Assembly: GCA_947177165.1 (NCBI GenBank)
Contig: CAMWTP010000005.1
Coordinates: 53,687 to 117,686 of the forward strand
Length of the DNA: 64,000 nucleotides
Source: an uncultured Lachnospiraceae bacterium
GTDB lineage: Bacteria; Bacillota; Clostridia; Lachnospirales; Lachnospiraceae
Direction: 5' to 3'
Shown: piece after piece, positions 1-7,933 of the stretch
Layout of the letters: each line of letters begins with the position of its first letter
Position numbering within the stretch: position 1 is the stretch's first letter
Position numbers and translations under genes: made by a program
The notes under the pieces: generated by a model
The model's input: the letters and a program-made list of their open reading frames with translations, nothing else
Told to the model about the DNA's origin: nothing
Databases searched by the model: none

Positions 1-299
1 TCCACAAACAGATTTTGAAGTAATTTGTCCAGATTTTCCTCAAAACCGACAGGAAGAATTTCCGCCTGTTCTTTCGCGTACTGAACCATCCGTTTTTCTC
101 CAGGGTGTGTCAGTCTGTTCAGCGCAAATATGATATCAAAATACGATTCCAAAAAAGCCGCTGTCCTATGGTTTACACTAACCATATCTTTCCGGGCAAA
201 AGCCTTTTTAATCTGAGCGTCATATGAGGGCAGATTTCCAGTCAACAGGCGTAAATTTTTATGGATAATATTGTCCCGCAGTTCGTCTGGATAAGAAAT
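1..299 (-). pseudogene. C-terminal fragment of a DUF4037-like protein
   Basis: An open minus-strand frame runs off the left edge. Its peptide contains FFDI-like and FALNRLTHPGEKR segments, which I recognise as resembling the C-terminal helical part of DUF4037/nucleotidyltransferase-type proteins. There is no start codon at the 5' side; the frame simply begins near 299, where it abuts a different gene fragment in another frame. This looks like a deletion joint rather than an intact gene. The family name is from memory and only moderately certain. Confidence 0.4.
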
Positions 300-451
300 C
301 CGGTACTTGTGAGTATTTCTATCAATTGACCAATACTCGTAGCTCCATCGGTTTTCATATCTTTGATTACTTCTTCAACGCTCTTTCCTGCAATCATGGC
401 AATACATGCCTGTCCACACGTTGAAAAAGTGGGCTGCATAATCAGTTCCAT
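242..451 (-). pseudogene. N-terminal fragment of a peptidase C39-like protein
   Basis: A 69-residue minus-strand frame begins with a stretch containing QPTFSTCGQACIAMIAGKSV, the Cys-containing N-terminal motif (C-G-x-A-C/A) of papain-like C39 domains, followed by a V-E-E-V-I helix. Homology stops after about residue 50 (near 300), where the sequence becomes the frame-shifted start of the DUF4037-like fragment. The catalytic His/Asp region is missing, so it cannot be a working protease. Interpreted as one side of a deletion joint. Confidence 0.4.
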
Positions 452-504
452 ATATTTTACTCTCCACCAAATTCATTTTGTCCGTCTCTCTGGTAAAACG
501 GGAT

Positions 505-1020
505 TTATCGTTCCATGATAAACTTAGTAACTTCAACATTTCCATCCATCTCTTTTCCAGCAATGTTGAATCCGCATTTCTCAGTACACAACATATACGG
601 GAATTTGTAAACTGATTGAAATGCTTTGCTGCCACCGGATCGCCGTCGAAATTTTGCCTAGATTGATCTTCCCAATTCATAAGCATGCTCAAGTTCCAGC
701 TTACCCTTAATGTCACCGACATCGCCATTTCCGCCAGCCAGAACATGGCCGAGATTTTTCCATTTCAGGTGTTCCATCAGATGGTCGTAATAGGACACAA
801 CATCTTCAAAGCCGTTTCCCTCTGCCGCCATCAGCAAGGCGGATGCTCTGCCATGACCGCGCAGGAGATTTTCGTCGCCTTCTTCCAGCCCGAAGAGCCG
901 GGCAACAGCCGTGCGGATCTGGCCGCTCATATTCCAATAATACAATGGAGTCGCCTGCACGATCACATCGCACTCCCGGACTGCCGGATAGATCTGGTTC
1001 AAATCATCATTCTGGACGCA
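505..1020 (-). pseudogene. Truncated flavodoxin / NAD(P)H-dependent oxidoreductase
   Basis: The frame around 658-1020 encodes a peptide with NQIYPAVRECDVIVQATPLY followed by a YW-N-M-S-G segment. This is the FMN-binding region of the flavodoxin-like NADPH-dependent FMN reductase family, and it ends in the usual AYELG tail at 658. The N-terminal half with the first phosphate-binding loop is absent; upstream the frame merges with a decarboxylase fragment. Reading through the TAG at 658 gives about 50 more residues (to 505) that I do not recognise. A remnant, not a functional gene. Confidence 0.5.
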
Positions 1021-1175
1021 GGGACATTCCCTGCTGCTGTGACCGCCAATTGAGTGGGGAAATAAGAACAGAACGTGATCATTTCTCTCTGCGCCGGATC
1101 CAGCCCTGTCCGGGTGTAGTAGTCCCCAAAGCAGTTTGCTGCCAGCCAGCGGTTGATATGTCCGGCCTTTGTTTT
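999..1175 (-). pseudogene. Fragment of a carboxymuconolactone decarboxylase family protein
   Basis: The minus-strand frame between stops at 1176 and 999 encodes GHINRWLAANCFGDYYTRTG, then LD-x-x-QREMITFC and a degraded A-A-G-N segment. This matches the CMD/AhpD-like core with its CxxxH-type region, but the part after the FC pair has drifted. Both ends are missing. It directly overlaps the flavodoxin fragment in another frame, showing that two unrelated genes were fused by a deletion. Confidence 0.45.
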
Positions 1176-1188
1176 TTAATTCTCTGAT

Positions 1189-2226
1189 TTAGATTTTCTG
1201 GTTTCCCGCAGACCATACATGGCTTTCTTTTGCGGAATCCAGCGTATTCTGTGCCATAACCCCCACCAGCTTATGCGGAACATATGGCTCCTCCAAATAG
1301 GAAATATCGTCCGCCGATAATTTAAGTGCTGCTGCCTTTGCCGCCCCTTCGATATGATGGAGCTTCGTTGCGCCAACTACAGGGGAAGTTACCTTTGTCA
1401 AAAGCCACGCAAGGGAAATTTCCGTCATGGAAACGTCTTTTTGCGCGGCCAGTTCTGCAACCCTGTCAATAATTGCGCCGTCCTGCCCGGCAGTCCCGTC
1501 GTATTTCAGTCTTGCATAGCTGTCCTCCTGCATACGCTTTGAAGTTTCGCCGGGATGCTTCGCAAGCCTTCCGCCTGCCAGTGCGCTGTACGGCGTCATC
1601 GCAATATTGTCCTCCGCACACAGTTTTGCCATTTCCCGTTCTTCCTCCCGGAAAATCAGGTTATAATGGCCCTGTATGGATACAAATTTCGCAAAACCCT
1701 CTTTTTCCGCCAGTGCATTTGCCTTTGCAAGCTGATAAGCATAGCAGTTAGAAATGCCGATATACCGCACTTTTCCTGCTTTCACCACATTATTCAGACC
1801 TTCCATAATGTCATAAAGCGGCGTTTCGTAATCCCACATGTGGCAGATGTACAAATCCACAAAATCCATGCCAAGATTGGCAAGGCTCCTGTTTATCATC
1901 CGCTCAATATGCTGCTGCCCGGTAATACCCTCTTTGATTTCTTCCTGTGTGCGGGTAAGGAATTTGGTAGCAACCACCACATCTTCACGCTCTGCGAAAT
2001 CTCTGAGTGCCCGGCCAAGATACTGCTCACTGGTTCCGCTCTGGTAAGCGATTGCAGTATCAAAAAAATTCACGCCCAATTCCAGCCCCCGACGGATAAT
2101 CTGACGGGAATGTTCCTCGTCAACCGTCCATGCATGCTGTCCGTTTCCAGCCTCACCAAATCCCATACAGCCCATGCAGATACGGGATACGGTCAGATCT
2201 GACATCCCAAGTTTTGTATATTCCAT
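1189..2226 (-). CDS. Aldo/keto reductase
   Basis: A 345-residue cytosolic oxidoreductase of the aldo/keto reductase superfamily, a TIM barrel using NADPH to reduce carbonyls. It opens with the family's LG-x-S-D-L-x-V-S-R-I strand. The catalytic tetrad is visible: Asp and Tyr in FFDTAIAYQ (about residues 55-62), Lys in VVATKF and His in YICHMWD. The C-terminal LLTKVTSPVVGATK loop is typical of the cofactor pocket. It has a good ribosome site (AGGAGG) before the start and a 17-bp-spaced promoter upstream. It is divergent from a TetR gene, which may regulate it. The substrate is unknown. Confidence 0.85.
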   Translation of the reverse strand: MEYTKLGMSDLTVSRICMGCMGFGEAGNGQHAWTVDEEHSRQIIRRGLELGVNFFDTAIAYQSGTSEQYLGRALRDFAEREDVVVATKFLTRTQEEIKEGITGQQHIERMINRSLANLGMDFVDLYICHMWDYETPLYDIMEGLNNVVKAGKVRYIGISNCYAYQLAKANALAEKEGFAKFVSIQGHYNLIFREEEREMAKLCAEDNIAMTPYSALAGGRLAKHPGETSKRMQEDSYARLKYDGTAGQDGAIIDRVAELAAQKDVSMTEISLAWLLTKVTSPVVGATKLHHIEGAAKAAALKLSADDISYLEEPYVPHKLVGVMAQNTLDSAKESHVWSAGNQKI

Positions 2227-2419
2227 CCTGCCACCTCCTACTATTCTACACGCCCAGCCAATCCGTCACCGCACTGACAGGATCTGCTGCCTGCAAACGT
2301 GCACAGACCTGACTCATTGCCTGATTCTTTTTCTACACAGGAACGGAACCTGTTTCCAACGCAGGCATAAGAGGTGCAAAACACGTAATTCCATATTCAA
2401 CGCCCCTCCTGTGGTAAGT

Positions 2420-2448
2420 ATTGTACCAGATTCCAAAAGCACATTCAA
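2420..2448 (-). promoter_or_regulatory. Sigma-A-type promoter upstream of the aldo/keto reductase
   Basis: On the minus strand, TTGAAT (2443-2448) and TACAAT (2420-2425) are separated by exactly 17 bp. The transcript would have a leader of about 190 nt before the reductase ATG. That leader contains another strong ribosome site (AGGAGGGG) followed by a 26-codon reading frame starting MELRVL. This could be a leader peptide or the stump of a deleted gene. Confidence 0.5.
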
Positions 2449-2507
2449 CATGTCTGACCGCTAAAAATGCTTTTTGCTCATATATACTCTCCCACATCAT
2501 TCTTATT

Positions 2508-2536
2508 TTGCAATATCCGGCTGTTTATGCTATAAT
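2508..2536 (+). promoter_or_regulatory. Promoter of the TetR gene at 2571
   Basis: TTGCAA (2508-2513) and TATAAT (2531-2536) are 17 bp apart, ending 34 bp before the TetR start codon. The position and spacing fit a sigma-A promoter. Confidence 0.6.
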
Positions 2537-2570
2537 GCTCCATAAAATATGTCAAAGGTGAGCTGATACA

Positions 2571-3152
2571 ATGAATCGAACCAAAGATGCAATCATAGAT
2601 GCCTTCTGGCAGCTTCTGGAAGAAAAACCATACAGCAAAATAACCGTAAAGGACATCGTGGACCGCTGTCAGATTAACCGCAATACTTTTTATTACCACT
2701 ACCATGACATTCCGGAGCTTCTGGAATATGCTGTCAGGAAAGATACCGACCACATCATTCAGTCTTACAGTAAATTCGGCTCCTTGATGGACTGTATTGC
2801 GCCGCTTGTAAACCACTGCATGAGCCGCAAGAAAGCAATACTCCACATTTACCGCTCTGTACAGCGGGAAATCTTTCTGAATGAATTGGAGCAGACTGCC
2901 CTCTATACCGTGACGCAGTATGTGGATACTGTCGCCCCGGAACTGCCTGTCCACCCCGAAGACAAGGCACTGCTGATCCGGTTTTACAAGTGCACCATCG
3001 TCGGCATCCTGCTTGACTGGATGAAGGATGGAATGCGCTATGACCTGCTGTCATTTTCCGAACGCATCTGTGAACTGCTGGCAGGTTCCGCGAGACAGGC
3101 ATTTCGCAGATCAGCGGACCTGCCGTTCGTAAAAAGCCCGCAAAACTCCTGA
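2571..3152 (+). CDS. TetR/AcrR family transcriptional regulator
   Basis: A 193-residue repressor-type protein. Residues 1-52 form the TetR DNA-binding domain: a first helix with A-I-I-D-A-F-W-Q-L-L, then the K-I-T-V-K-D-I-V helix and the R-N-T-F-Y-Y-H-Y recognition helix. The remaining helical part is of the DhaS/TetR_C_8-like kind and would bind an unknown ligand. It is divergent from the aldo/keto reductase (likely target) and convergent with cardiolipin synthase, with only two bases between their stops. The start follows a weak GGTGAGC ribosome site. Confidence 0.85.
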   Translation: MNRTKDAIIDAFWQLLEEKPYSKITVKDIVDRCQINRNTFYYHYHDIPELLEYAVRKDTDHIIQSYSKFGSLMDCIAPLVNHCMSRKKAILHIYRSVQREIFLNELEQTALYTVTQYVDTVAPELPVHPEDKALLIRFYKCTIVGILLDWMKDGMRYDLLSFSERICELLAGSARQAFRRSADLPFVKSPQNS

Positions 3153-3154
3153 TC

Positions 3155-4732
3155 CTACATCAAAGGAGCAAATATCCGCAGAAAATCCTGAAACAGCTTG
3201 GTAACGATATTCACCCTGCACTCTTCCGGCTGAACCTGGCGGCACTGTTCCAGTGTGCCCAGAAAATCTTCCTTTACCTGAAGGACAGCCTTGCTGCCGG
3301 ATATCCGCACACCGCACTCAAAATGCAGATACAGACTCCTGAAATCCAGATTGGTGGTGCCTACCGTAGCGGTATGGTCATCCGAGACAAAGGTTTTCGC
3401 ATGTATGAACCCCTTTGAATACTCATATATTTTTACACCTCCATGAATCAGCTCCCGGTAATAAGACCGTGTCGTCATATGGATCAGCGCCTTATCCCAG
3501 ATGTACGGTGTGATAATCCGCACATCCACGCCGCTCTTTGCTGCCAGACACAGCGCTGACACCATGCTGTCATCAATGATCAGATAAGGTGTTGTAATAT
3601 ACACATACTCCTTTGCATGATTTAAAATCTGCAGGTAGACATGCTCCCCGACATTTTCATCGTCCATAGGACTGTCCGCATAAGGCTGGACAAAGCCGTC
3701 CGGTTCCATCGGTTTCAATGTTTCATACGCCGGCAAAAAATCTTTTGGCGCGCACTCCTCATTCCGGCACAATTCCCACATCTCCAAAAACATCAGGGTC
3801 AGACTCCATGCCGCTTTTCCCTCCACTTTCAGGACAGCATCCTTCCAATGGCCATGTTTTTCATAGACATTGATATACTCATCTGACAGGTTCAATCCCC
3901 CTGTGAATGCCACTTTCCCATCAATAGAAGCAATCTTTCTGTGGTCGCGGTTATTCTGGATCGCGGAGAGTATCGGCCGGAAGGGATTGAATACCGCGCA
4001 CTGAATCCCCATCTGCTCCAGCTGCCGGGCATAATTCTTCGGCAGCGTCAAAAAACATCCGATATCATCATAGATAATGCGCACATCAACGCCCTGCCCG
4101 GCTTTCTCTTTCAGGATCTCCAGGACGGCATCCCACATCACGCCCTCCTGAATGATGAAATATTCCATAAAAATATACGTTTCAGCCTTTTCTAATTCCT
4201 CCAGAAATACAGGAAAAAATTTCTCACCGGGAGAGTAGTATTCTGTCTGCGTGGCGTCATAGATGGGAAATCCGGCAAACTGCTGCAAATACCGGATCTG
4301 CGAACTCTCCTGCGGAAACATTGTAACCGCTTCATCATAGGCATCGCGCGGCAGCCTGTAAAGCTCCCGGTTCTTCTCCTGTATCCTGATAATCTGTGTT
4401 CTGAACCGCTTTGTCGATGCCTGAAAATGGTACAGCATGTAAAACAAACCGCCAAATACAGGAAAGGAAAGAATCAGAAATACCCATGCCACCTTATTGG
4501 CTCCCTTATCCTTTGCGGAGATCACATGACGCACAATAAAGAAACTGACAATGCTGATCAATGTCCGCAGTATCCCCGATATATAATGCCCAATATTGAA
4601 AAACCACACCAGAAACATAACCTGCAGAACCAGCAAAAATATGATAAACAGGCGTCTGCGCAGCAGTACCCGGAACCATGAAGGTCTCTTCTTTATACGC
4701 TTCTTTATACTCATCTGTATCCCCATCTTCAT
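3155..4732 (-). CDS. cls: Cardiolipin synthase (phospholipase D superfamily)
   Basis: A 525-residue membrane enzyme that joins two phosphatidylglycerols into cardiolipin. Two to three transmembrane helices occupy about residues 25-105. Two HKD catalytic motifs follow: HRKIASIDGKVAFTGG (near residue 270) and HAKTFVSDDHTATVGTTN (near residue 445), each with H-x-K-x4-D and a downstream G-G/N. Length and order match bacterial Cls. The start may be the ATG at 4732 or the one at 4714 (MSIKKR), which has a GGGGA six bases upstream. The only long gene between two decayed stretches. Confidence 0.92.
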   Translation of the reverse strand: MKMGIQMSIKKRIKKRPSWFRVLLRRRLFIIFLLVLQVMFLVWFFNIGHYISGILRTLISIVSFFIVRHVISAKDKGANKVAWVFLILSFPVFGGLFYMLYHFQASTKRFRTQIIRIQEKNRELYRLPRDAYDEAVTMFPQESSQIRYLQQFAGFPIYDATQTEYYSPGEKFFPVFLEELEKAETYIFMEYFIIQEGVMWDAVLEILKEKAGQGVDVRIIYDDIGCFLTLPKNYARQLEQMGIQCAVFNPFRPILSAIQNNRDHRKIASIDGKVAFTGGLNLSDEYINVYEKHGHWKDAVLKVEGKAAWSLTLMFLEMWELCRNEECAPKDFLPAYETLKPMEPDGFVQPYADSPMDDENVGEHVYLQILNHAKEYVYITTPYLIIDDSMVSALCLAAKSGVDVRIITPYIWDKALIHMTTRSYYRELIHGGVKIYEYSKGFIHAKTFVSDDHTATVGTTNLDFRSLYLHFECGVRISGSKAVLQVKEDFLGTLEQCRQVQPEECRVNIVTKLFQDFLRIFAPLM

Positions 4733-5026
4733 CCCTGTCTGTACATCAAAATTCTATGCTCTCTTTCCTCCGTTTTGCAACTTTTTGCCACCGGTTTCCA
4801 GTGCTCGGCATATCTGTCACACTTCGCTCACAGATGCTCCGCCGACTCCGGCAGCTTTTCCTGACCGCTTTTCTCATGGGGTTCGCCTCCCTTGCCAATT
4901 TCCTTGTATCCGATTATAAATAAACTGTTTACCCGCAGCAATAGACAAACAGGGGACCTATGTCCAAAAAACAGACATATGCATCCTGTTTGCCTAAATC
5001 ATTTGATATTTCTTCGAGGGTGTATG

Positions 5027-5176
5027 TCAAAAAACGTGGTTTGTGTAAAATCCTTTTCCTGCTTTGACAGATGCCACTCCATTTTCAAGTGTGATGTAGA
5101 ACTTCTGCTGATTCATTTCAGTGGGTGCAAGCAGTGCTGCCTCCATTCCCTTTGAGAACCAGTCCGACATACCAGA
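5027..5176 (-). pseudogene. C-terminal remnant of a nitroreductase
   Basis: A minus-strand frame encodes SDWFSKGMEAALLAPTEMNQ, then QKF-x-I-T-LENG and KAGKGFY. This is the C-terminal signature of nitroreductase-family flavoproteins, in which APT-A-MNQQKF is conserved. The N-terminal three quarters are missing. The fragment fuses upstream, in another frame, to a glycosidase fragment. Confidence 0.5.
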
Positions 5177-5363
5177 AGCGCATCAAGTCCCCGGAACTAG
5201 TGTCCCAGAATGACTCCGGTTCGCGCGTGCGCATTGTTGTCCTCTATGACATGTCCGATATACTCTCCCCGTGCACCCTGCACCATGTGCCAATCTGACT
5301 GGAAAAGGCTTCCCGCACCCGCTTTGTCACCGCATCCATATAGGCATACCGCAAGCCGGGAAA
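5165..5363 (-). pseudogene. Frameshifted remnant of a large glycoside hydrolase
   Basis: The frame from 5363 encodes LRYAYMDAVTKRVREAF, then QIGTWCRVHG. A one-base shift then gives EYIGHVIEDNNAHARTG with an in-frame TAG replacing the aromatic of G-H-Y/F-F-R. I recognise this stretch from very large uncharacterised bacterial glycosidases with jelly-roll domains. Only about 65 residues survive, with one frameshift and one stop. The rest of 4733-5504 shows no other gene. Confidence 0.45.
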
Positions 5364-5510
5364 GTTAAGTAATGAGCAGAGGGAACAGGTAAGGCAGAGA
5401 ATCTCTAAGATTCTTAATGTCTGACAATAAGCGGCCGATATATAAAATGATACAGCGATAGAAATGCGGATATGTCATCAAAAATAGTGCGCTTTTGGAG
5501 ATGATTGAAT

Positions 5511-6884
5511 ATGAAACTATATGATAAAAAACAGATAGACTGGAAAAATATTTTATTTGACAACAGGACACTATTTTGGCTGCTTTTACCGATAATTATA
5601 GAACAGTTTTTGAACTCCCTTATGGGTATGGTGGATACGATGATGGTTTCGACCGTTGGAAGTGAGGCAATATCTGCGGTGTCGCTTGTGGACTCGATCA
5701 ATAACCTTGTCATACAGATATTTTCGGCAATGGCATCTGGTGCAACAATCATCTGCTCGCAGTATATCGGTAGTGGAAACAAACAAGAATGTAACAGGGC
5801 GGCGGGGCAGGTTGTGCTTACAGTGTCTGTCATTTCACTCTCAATAGCAGCGTTCTGCATTTTGGGCGGAGAGAAGCTTTTATGGCTGGTATTCGGAACC
5901 GTTGAAGACTCTGTTATGGAAAACGCATCGGTTTATTTTATGATAACAGCGATATCCTATCCGTTTTTAGCATTGTTCAGTGCGGGGGCTGCGTTTTACA
6001 GGGCATCGGGCAACTCAAAGTTTCCGACGAAAGTATCTGTTGTTTCAAACATCATAAATGTTGCTGGAAACGCATTATTTATTTATGGCTTTCATTGGGG
6101 CGTGGCGGGAGCTGCCATTGCAACGCTTTTGTCAAGAGTTTTTTGTACAGTCGTGATTTTTTACTGTTTAAGAAAGCCAAAACAGACTATTGTAGTAAGG
6201 GACTATTTAAAAATCCGCCCCAATATGTCACTAATATTAGCAATCATGGCGATAGGTGTTCCGTCGGGAATTGAGAACGGAATGTTTCAGTTTGGAAAGC
6301 TCGCTGTTCAGTCTACAGTTTCGACAATGGGGACAATCGCAATGTCGGCACAGGCGATGACAAATATTTTTGAGAATGTGAACGGTATCTTCGGCAACAG
6401 CGTGGGAATTGGACTTATGACAGTGGTTGGTCAATGTATCGGCGCAAGCAGGAAAGAGGAGGCAAAATATTATATCATAAAGCTGATGGGCATTGCAGGG
6501 ATAGGAACATTGATATCATGTCTTTTAGTACTTGCAATTACAAGGCCTGTTACATGGCTTGCCGGAATGGAGCCCTTGGCAGCGCAAATGTGTTTTGAGT
6601 TGGTTGCTGCAATGACAGTTGTTAAACCTTTGGTGTGGGTAGGTGCCTTCGGACTTCCATATGGACTCCGGGCAGCAGGTGACGTGAAATTTTCAATGAT
6701 AGTTTCTGTCAGTATCATGTGGGGCTGCCGCGTGGCACTCGGTATTTTCCTCGTAAGGATATTCCACTTCGGACTTATGGGTGTATGGATTGGAATGTTC
6801 GCTGACTGGATTGTCAGAGCGGTTATATTTACAACAAGATTTGTGAACGGAAAGTGGCAAGTGATCACAAAAGATTCTGCATAG
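5511..6884 (+). CDS. MATE family efflux transporter
   Basis: A roughly 457-residue, 12-helix cation- or proton-driven multidrug/organic-compound exporter. The N-terminal RTLFWLLLPIIIEQFLNSLM helix and G-M-V-D-T-M-M-V-S motif are typical of MATE half one, and ASGATIICSQYIGSG and the GxxxG-rich second half are present. The ATG at 5511 lies 10 bases after TTGGAG. A TTG at 5505 is a less likely start. Unrelated in detail to the second MATE gene at 7934. It stands alone, flanked by gene relics. Confidence 0.88.
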   Translation: MKLYDKKQIDWKNILFDNRTLFWLLLPIIIEQFLNSLMGMVDTMMVSTVGSEAISAVSLVDSINNLVIQIFSAMASGATIICSQYIGSGNKQECNRAAGQVVLTVSVISLSIAAFCILGGEKLLWLVFGTVEDSVMENASVYFMITAISYPFLALFSAGAAFYRASGNSKFPTKVSVVSNIINVAGNALFIYGFHWGVAGAAIATLLSRVFCTVVIFYCLRKPKQTIVVRDYLKIRPNMSLILAIMAIGVPSGIENGMFQFGKLAVQSTVSTMGTIAMSAQAMTNIFENVNGIFGNSVGIGLMTVVGQCIGASRKEEAKYYIIKLMGIAGIGTLISCLLVLAITRPVTWLAGMEPLAAQMCFELVAAMTVVKPLVWVGAFGLPYGLRAAGDVKFSMIVSVSIMWGCRVALGIFLVRIFHFGLMGVWIGMFADWIVRAVIFTTRFVNGKWQVITKDSA

Positions 6885-6986
6885 CGTGTGCTGTAAACAC
6901 AGCATCTGCCATCGTGTACATACTGTTATCGTCGTTCTTGTATCCTCGGGCATCATATCCCAGTACTCCTGTATGAACAACCAGTC

Positions 6987-7118
6987 AAGATACGCTCCAG
7001 TGTGGAGGTCATCCAGGAGATCAGCAGCTTCGTGGGATATCTGGACAACAATTATTTTGTGAAAGTCTTCAAAAAGCAGTATGGTCTCACGCCCACAGTC
7101 TTCCGCTTACAATATTAA
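6987..7118 (+). pseudogene. C-terminal tail of an AraC-family regulator
   Basis: A short frame ending at 7118 encodes VEVIQEISSFVGYLDNNYF, then VKVFKKQYGLTPTVFR. This is the second helix-turn-helix of AraC/XylS proteins, with the usual VGF/Y-D-x-x-YF and FKK-x-G-x-TP-x-x-FR pattern. Nothing upstream between 6885 and 6985 encodes the rest of the domain. A stump overlapping the 3' end of the opposite TetR gene. The remainder of 6885-7106 contains only a weak hairpin (6890-6908). Confidence 0.6.
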
Positions 7119-7676
7119 ACTATTATAATACGCTTTCAGAAACGTGTCGCAGATTTTGCCAATCTGGTCTGCGACCTCCTCCGGCGGTGTCTGCATTCCC
7201 TCCCTGAGCCACAAGGAGATCAGATGCCCGCAGCCGCCCGAGATAAACAGATATGCCGTATCCGCCTCCGCTTCCGTACATCCGGGGAGATTCTGCGCAA
7301 AACGCGGCCGATAAGCATTGTAGAACAATTCCGAGATGCGCGCCGCAAATGCCGGATCGCCGTTTGGCGATGCGAGCAACGCGTACGGGCCTTGGCTCTC
7401 CTTCATGCCTTTCACCACTGTGAACAGCACGCCCTGCGGCATTCCCTGACGCCCTGCCTCAATTTTTGACCGGATCGCATCCAGCTCCTCCTCCTCGATT
7501 TTCTGCAGCAGTTCAAACGGGTCTGCATAGTGCTTATAAAAGGTCGCCCGGTTGATCTCCGCCATGTCGCAGAGCTCTTTCACTGTGATTTTGCTGACCT
7601 GTTTTTTCTCCAGGCATTCCAGGAAAGCTTCCCTGACTTTCATTCTGGTATACCGCACTCTCGCATCCGTTTTCAT
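7107..7676 (-). CDS. TetR/AcrR family transcriptional regulator
   Basis: A 189-residue regulator. Residues 1-55 carry the TetR helix-turn-helix: R-Y-T-R-M-K-V-R-E-A-F, K-I-T-V-K-E-L-C and R-A-T-F-Y-K-H-Y. The C-terminal ligand-binding half has an I-S-G-G-C-G-H-L-I-S-L-W helix. An open frame extends to 7787, but the ATG at 7676 is preferred: AGGAG lies nine bases before it, and the extra residues are just the translation of a tandem DNA repeat. It is divergent from the MATE gene at 7934, its probable target. Confidence 0.82.
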   Translation of the reverse strand: MKTDARVRYTRMKVREAFLECLEKKQVSKITVKELCDMAEINRATFYKHYADPFELLQKIEEEELDAIRSKIEAGRQGMPQGVLFTVVKGMKESQGPYALLASPNGDPAFAARISELFYNAYRPRFAQNLPGCTEAEADTAYLFISGGCGHLISLWLREGMQTPPEEVADQIGKICDTFLKAYYNSLIL

Positions 7677-7700
7677 AACCTTCATCTCCTCATTTCTATG

Positions 7701-7735
7701 GGAACTGTTCTTGGAACTGTTCTTGGAACTGTTCC
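7701..7735. repeat. Three tandem copies of a 12-bp unit in the TetR-MATE promoter region
   Basis: The unit GGAACTGTTCTT occurs three times head to tail; the third copy ends in CC. It lies just upstream of the TetR start and within the divergent TetR-MATE intergenic region. It may be a repeated operator or simple slippage product. Related GGAACTGTT strings recur in other intergenic stretches of the window (near 24907, 41779 and 47356). Confidence 0.6.
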
Positions 7736-7933
7736 GAGACAACTCATAATAATGAATTATTTCCAGACAGTTCCCTGTCACTATCATTTTGATTTATTCA
7801 ACACTTTCCGGCCAACTGTCGTTTATGTTTCACTTCGGAAAACATTGCTGGTTGCTTTGTGTTTCTGAGTTTATTATAATAGACATATGAAAGAAAATCA
7901 ACAGATGATGTTTATTTTAAGATTGGAGGTTTT

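Noticed and set aside
1555..2202. A 215-codon plus-strand frame
   Set aside because: Antisense shadow of the aldo/keto reductase; no recognisable motifs or ribosome site.
2340..2400. Start of a LysR-family gene (MELRVL after AGGAGGGG)
   Set aside because: Only six residues match; the frame ends after 26 codons, so it was noted only in the promoter entry.
7701..7735. CRISPR-like repeats
   Set aside because: Three 12-bp units are directly adjacent with no spacers and no cas genes nearby.
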